Positions 62,691 to 64,000 of a stretch of DNA of 64,000 nt are shown here, one piece after another; positions within the stretch are counted from its first letter, which is position 1, and the number at the start of each line of letters is the position of its first letter. Origin of the DNA: Vibrio sp. BS-M-Sm-2 (GTDB taxonomy: Bacteria > Pseudomonadota > Gammaproteobacteria > Enterobacterales > Vibrionaceae); assembly GCF_041504345.1 (NCBI RefSeq), contig NZ_CP167894.1:248001-312000 (forward strand), in the 5' to 3' direction. Made by a program: the position numbers and the translations under genes. The notes under the pieces are model-generated. The model made no database searches, was not told the DNA's origin, and worked only from the letters and a program-made list of their open reading frames with translations.

Positions 62691-64000
62691 ATGGCTAGTA
62701 ATAGAAAGATAACCAACAATCTGATCCGAGGTTTTTCACTGTTCTTTTTCGTTTCAGTGATAGCTGTTTTATTTACTCTTTATATTAGTAGTTCCTATTC
62801 GACGGCAACAATAGAGGAGAAATTATCCAGTATAACTGGACTGTGGAACCTCCTACTTGGGCTTCCAATTACAGCGGCAGGAGCAATCATTGCCATTATG
62901 CTGGCACAAAAATCTATCGACATCAGTAAAACACAAGAGCACTTAGAAGAACAAAGTCTTCAACTCAACTCGAAGCTAGCAGAATACGAATTCAAACAAA
63001 GCCTGACCTTGAAATGGGAAGAGTCCGTACACCATTACGTAGAATTGAACGAAGGGATTCAAGCGCTAACTGACAGCTTGAGTAAGCTAAAATATTGGCA
63101 CCAGAAACCTAAGAATCACTTATCCATATATGGAGCCGAGCTGTCTTCTTCTACAACAGAAAATATTCAATTAGCATTCGATAATTATCAGACCGACGAA
63201 ACTTCGGCAGAGAAATTACAAACAAAGATAACAGTTGGCTTTAATTGCTTTGACTGCCCTTCTCTCTCAATATCCAACAACGAGCTCGTGTTCGACGAAG
63301 ATAAAAACAAAGAGCTTGCATTTGAGCACAACAAGTCCTTCTATGAGGAAGTCGAAGAGCAAGTGATAGCATCGCTGCATAAGGTAGAACTCGCACTCAT
63401 AGCTATTAATAAATGTGGTTTTACTACAGAGCTATGGAAAGAAAAATACCGTCAGCACTTGGCTAACAATAGTTTTATGCTCGACAATGCCCTCAAACAT
63501 TATGACGCCTTTAATTGCCAGTTATCGAATGCTTCTGATCGTCTAAAGTTTAATAGCGAAGTTTATCAAACCCCATTAAAAGCACTCGAAAAGGTTAGAG
63601 AATACAAACGAAACCTACAAACGCCTTCTTACTCAATGAAGCTTTTTCTCTTAACTTCAAACATTCACCCTGAAGCCAACTACCATAATAATTACTTATC
63701 TCTACTAGATTTTATCCCCATCAAGAAGAAAAATCGTCCATCATCTCACTTTTGCGGGTTGCCTGTTTCTGAAGATATCTGTACATCTTCAACACCTAGT
63801 CTATTTTGGGACGAGTTAGAAACAAACACTATAGTTCGAGTTGAACATTGGCACTCTACGGGGCTTTTGTTTTTCAAAGATATAGTACGAATGATGCCAA
63901 ACGAAGATGATGTATTAAATTGGTCAAAACAACAATTTACGCTATCACCCCGCACTCAGGCTTGGATTAAACAGGACTTATCTTTTGATATAAAAAACAT
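62691..64000 (+). CDS. Unrecognised two-TM protein, 3' end beyond window
   Basis: Open from the ATG at 62691 to the window edge, at least 436 residues with no stop. Two TM helices (about 15-37 and 53-76; LFFFVSVIAVLFTLYI and LLLGLPITAAGAIIAIM) are followed by a coiled-coil stretch (ISKTQEHLEEQ, about 82-105) and a long soluble domain I do not recognise, with a Cys pair around residue 190. A membrane anchor plus cytosolic domain resembles membrane-bound effectors or sensors in defence islands, but no function can be given. Confidence 0.7.
   Translation, partial: MASNRKITNNLIRGFSLFFFVSVIAVLFTLYISSSYSTATIEEKLSSITGLWNLLLGLPITAAGAIIAIMLAQKSIDISKTQEHLEEQSLQLNSKLAEYEFKQSLTLKWEESVHHYVELNEGIQALTDSLSKLKYWHQKPKNHLSIYGAELSSSTTENIQLAFDNYQTDETSAEKLQTKITVGFNCFDCPSLSISNNELVFDEDKNKELAFEHNKSFYEEVEEQVIASLHKVELALIAINKCGFTTELWKEKYRQHLANNSFMLDNALKHYDAFNCQLSNASDRLKFNSEVYQTPLKALEKVREYKRNLQTPSYSMKLFLLTSNIHPEANYHNNYLSLLDFIPIKKKNRPSSHFCGLPVSEDICTSSTPSLFWDELETNTIVRVEHWHSTGLLFFKDIVRMMPNEDDVLNWSKQQFTLSPRTQAWIKQDLSFDIKN

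Noticed and set aside
62691..64000. Reading the right-edge protein as a methyl-accepting chemoreceptor because it has two TM helices and a coiled coil.
   Set aside because: It lacks HAMP spacing and the conserved chemoreceptor hairpin tip in the visible 436 residues.

Overview
The window looks like a chromosomal segment of a marine Vibrio, probably near the V. splendidus clade. This is inferred from gene content and protein style (Flp/Tad pilus locus, HBM-type chemoreceptor, DmeF, IS4-type element) and from moderate GC; no rRNA or other taxonomic marker is present. The left 25 kb reads as ordinary chromosome with some accessory functions. The right 37 kb is a dense phage and plasmid defence island.

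Left part (1-25.5 kb): the start of a DHH-family phosphoesterase cut by the window edge; an HBM-type methyl-accepting chemoreceptor; a dmeF-like metal efflux gene with a translationally coupled MarR regulator behind an array of TTTGAT-type palindromes; a secreted sulfatase; two LysR regulators, the second divergent from a second-copy-type purA; a GAF-GGDEF diguanylate cyclase; and a complete Flp/Tad pilus locus on the minus strand (flp, tadV, rcpC/cpaB, rcpA, a lipoprotein, tadZ, tadA, tadB, tadC, tadD, tadE, tadF, tadG, OmpA-like protein) with a divergent LysR gene. An HxlR regulator divergent from a secreted NTF2-like protein follows.

Boundary (25.6-27.0 kb): a full-length IS4-group insertion sequence, with 18-bp terminal repeats and an 11-bp target duplication, sits in the loop of a former intrinsic terminator.

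Defence island (27.3-62.5 kb, almost all minus strand). In genome order: Zorya type I (zorD split by a frameshift, zorC, zorB, zorA); McrBC with a long N-terminal extension on McrB; a PD-(D/E)XK plus DUF2075 helicase paired with a NUDIX hydrolase; RADAR (rdrB adenosine deaminase, rdrA ATPase) with a four-TM membrane protein; a type I restriction-modification system (hsdR, hsdS split by a frameshift, hsdM); and a four-gene Wadjet/MksBEFG-like SMC operon transcribed as SMC, MksE-like, kleisin-like, Toprim. Divergent from the last is a WYL-domain regulator of the BrxR/CapW kind, itself split by an extra 5-bp repeat unit. An HNH endonuclease and an unrecognised two-TM protein running off the right edge close the window.

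How the parts work together: several systems are packed with overlaps or gaps of a few bases, so most are clear operons. The RADAR block begins 2 nt after hsdR, suggesting RM and RADAR are co-expressed. Three island genes (zorD, hsdS, WYL regulator) are broken at simple repeats (A7, G5, a 5-bp unit in three copies). These could be on/off switching, decay or, for the two homopolymers, base-calling errors. All calls are from reading sequence and motifs; no database search was possible.
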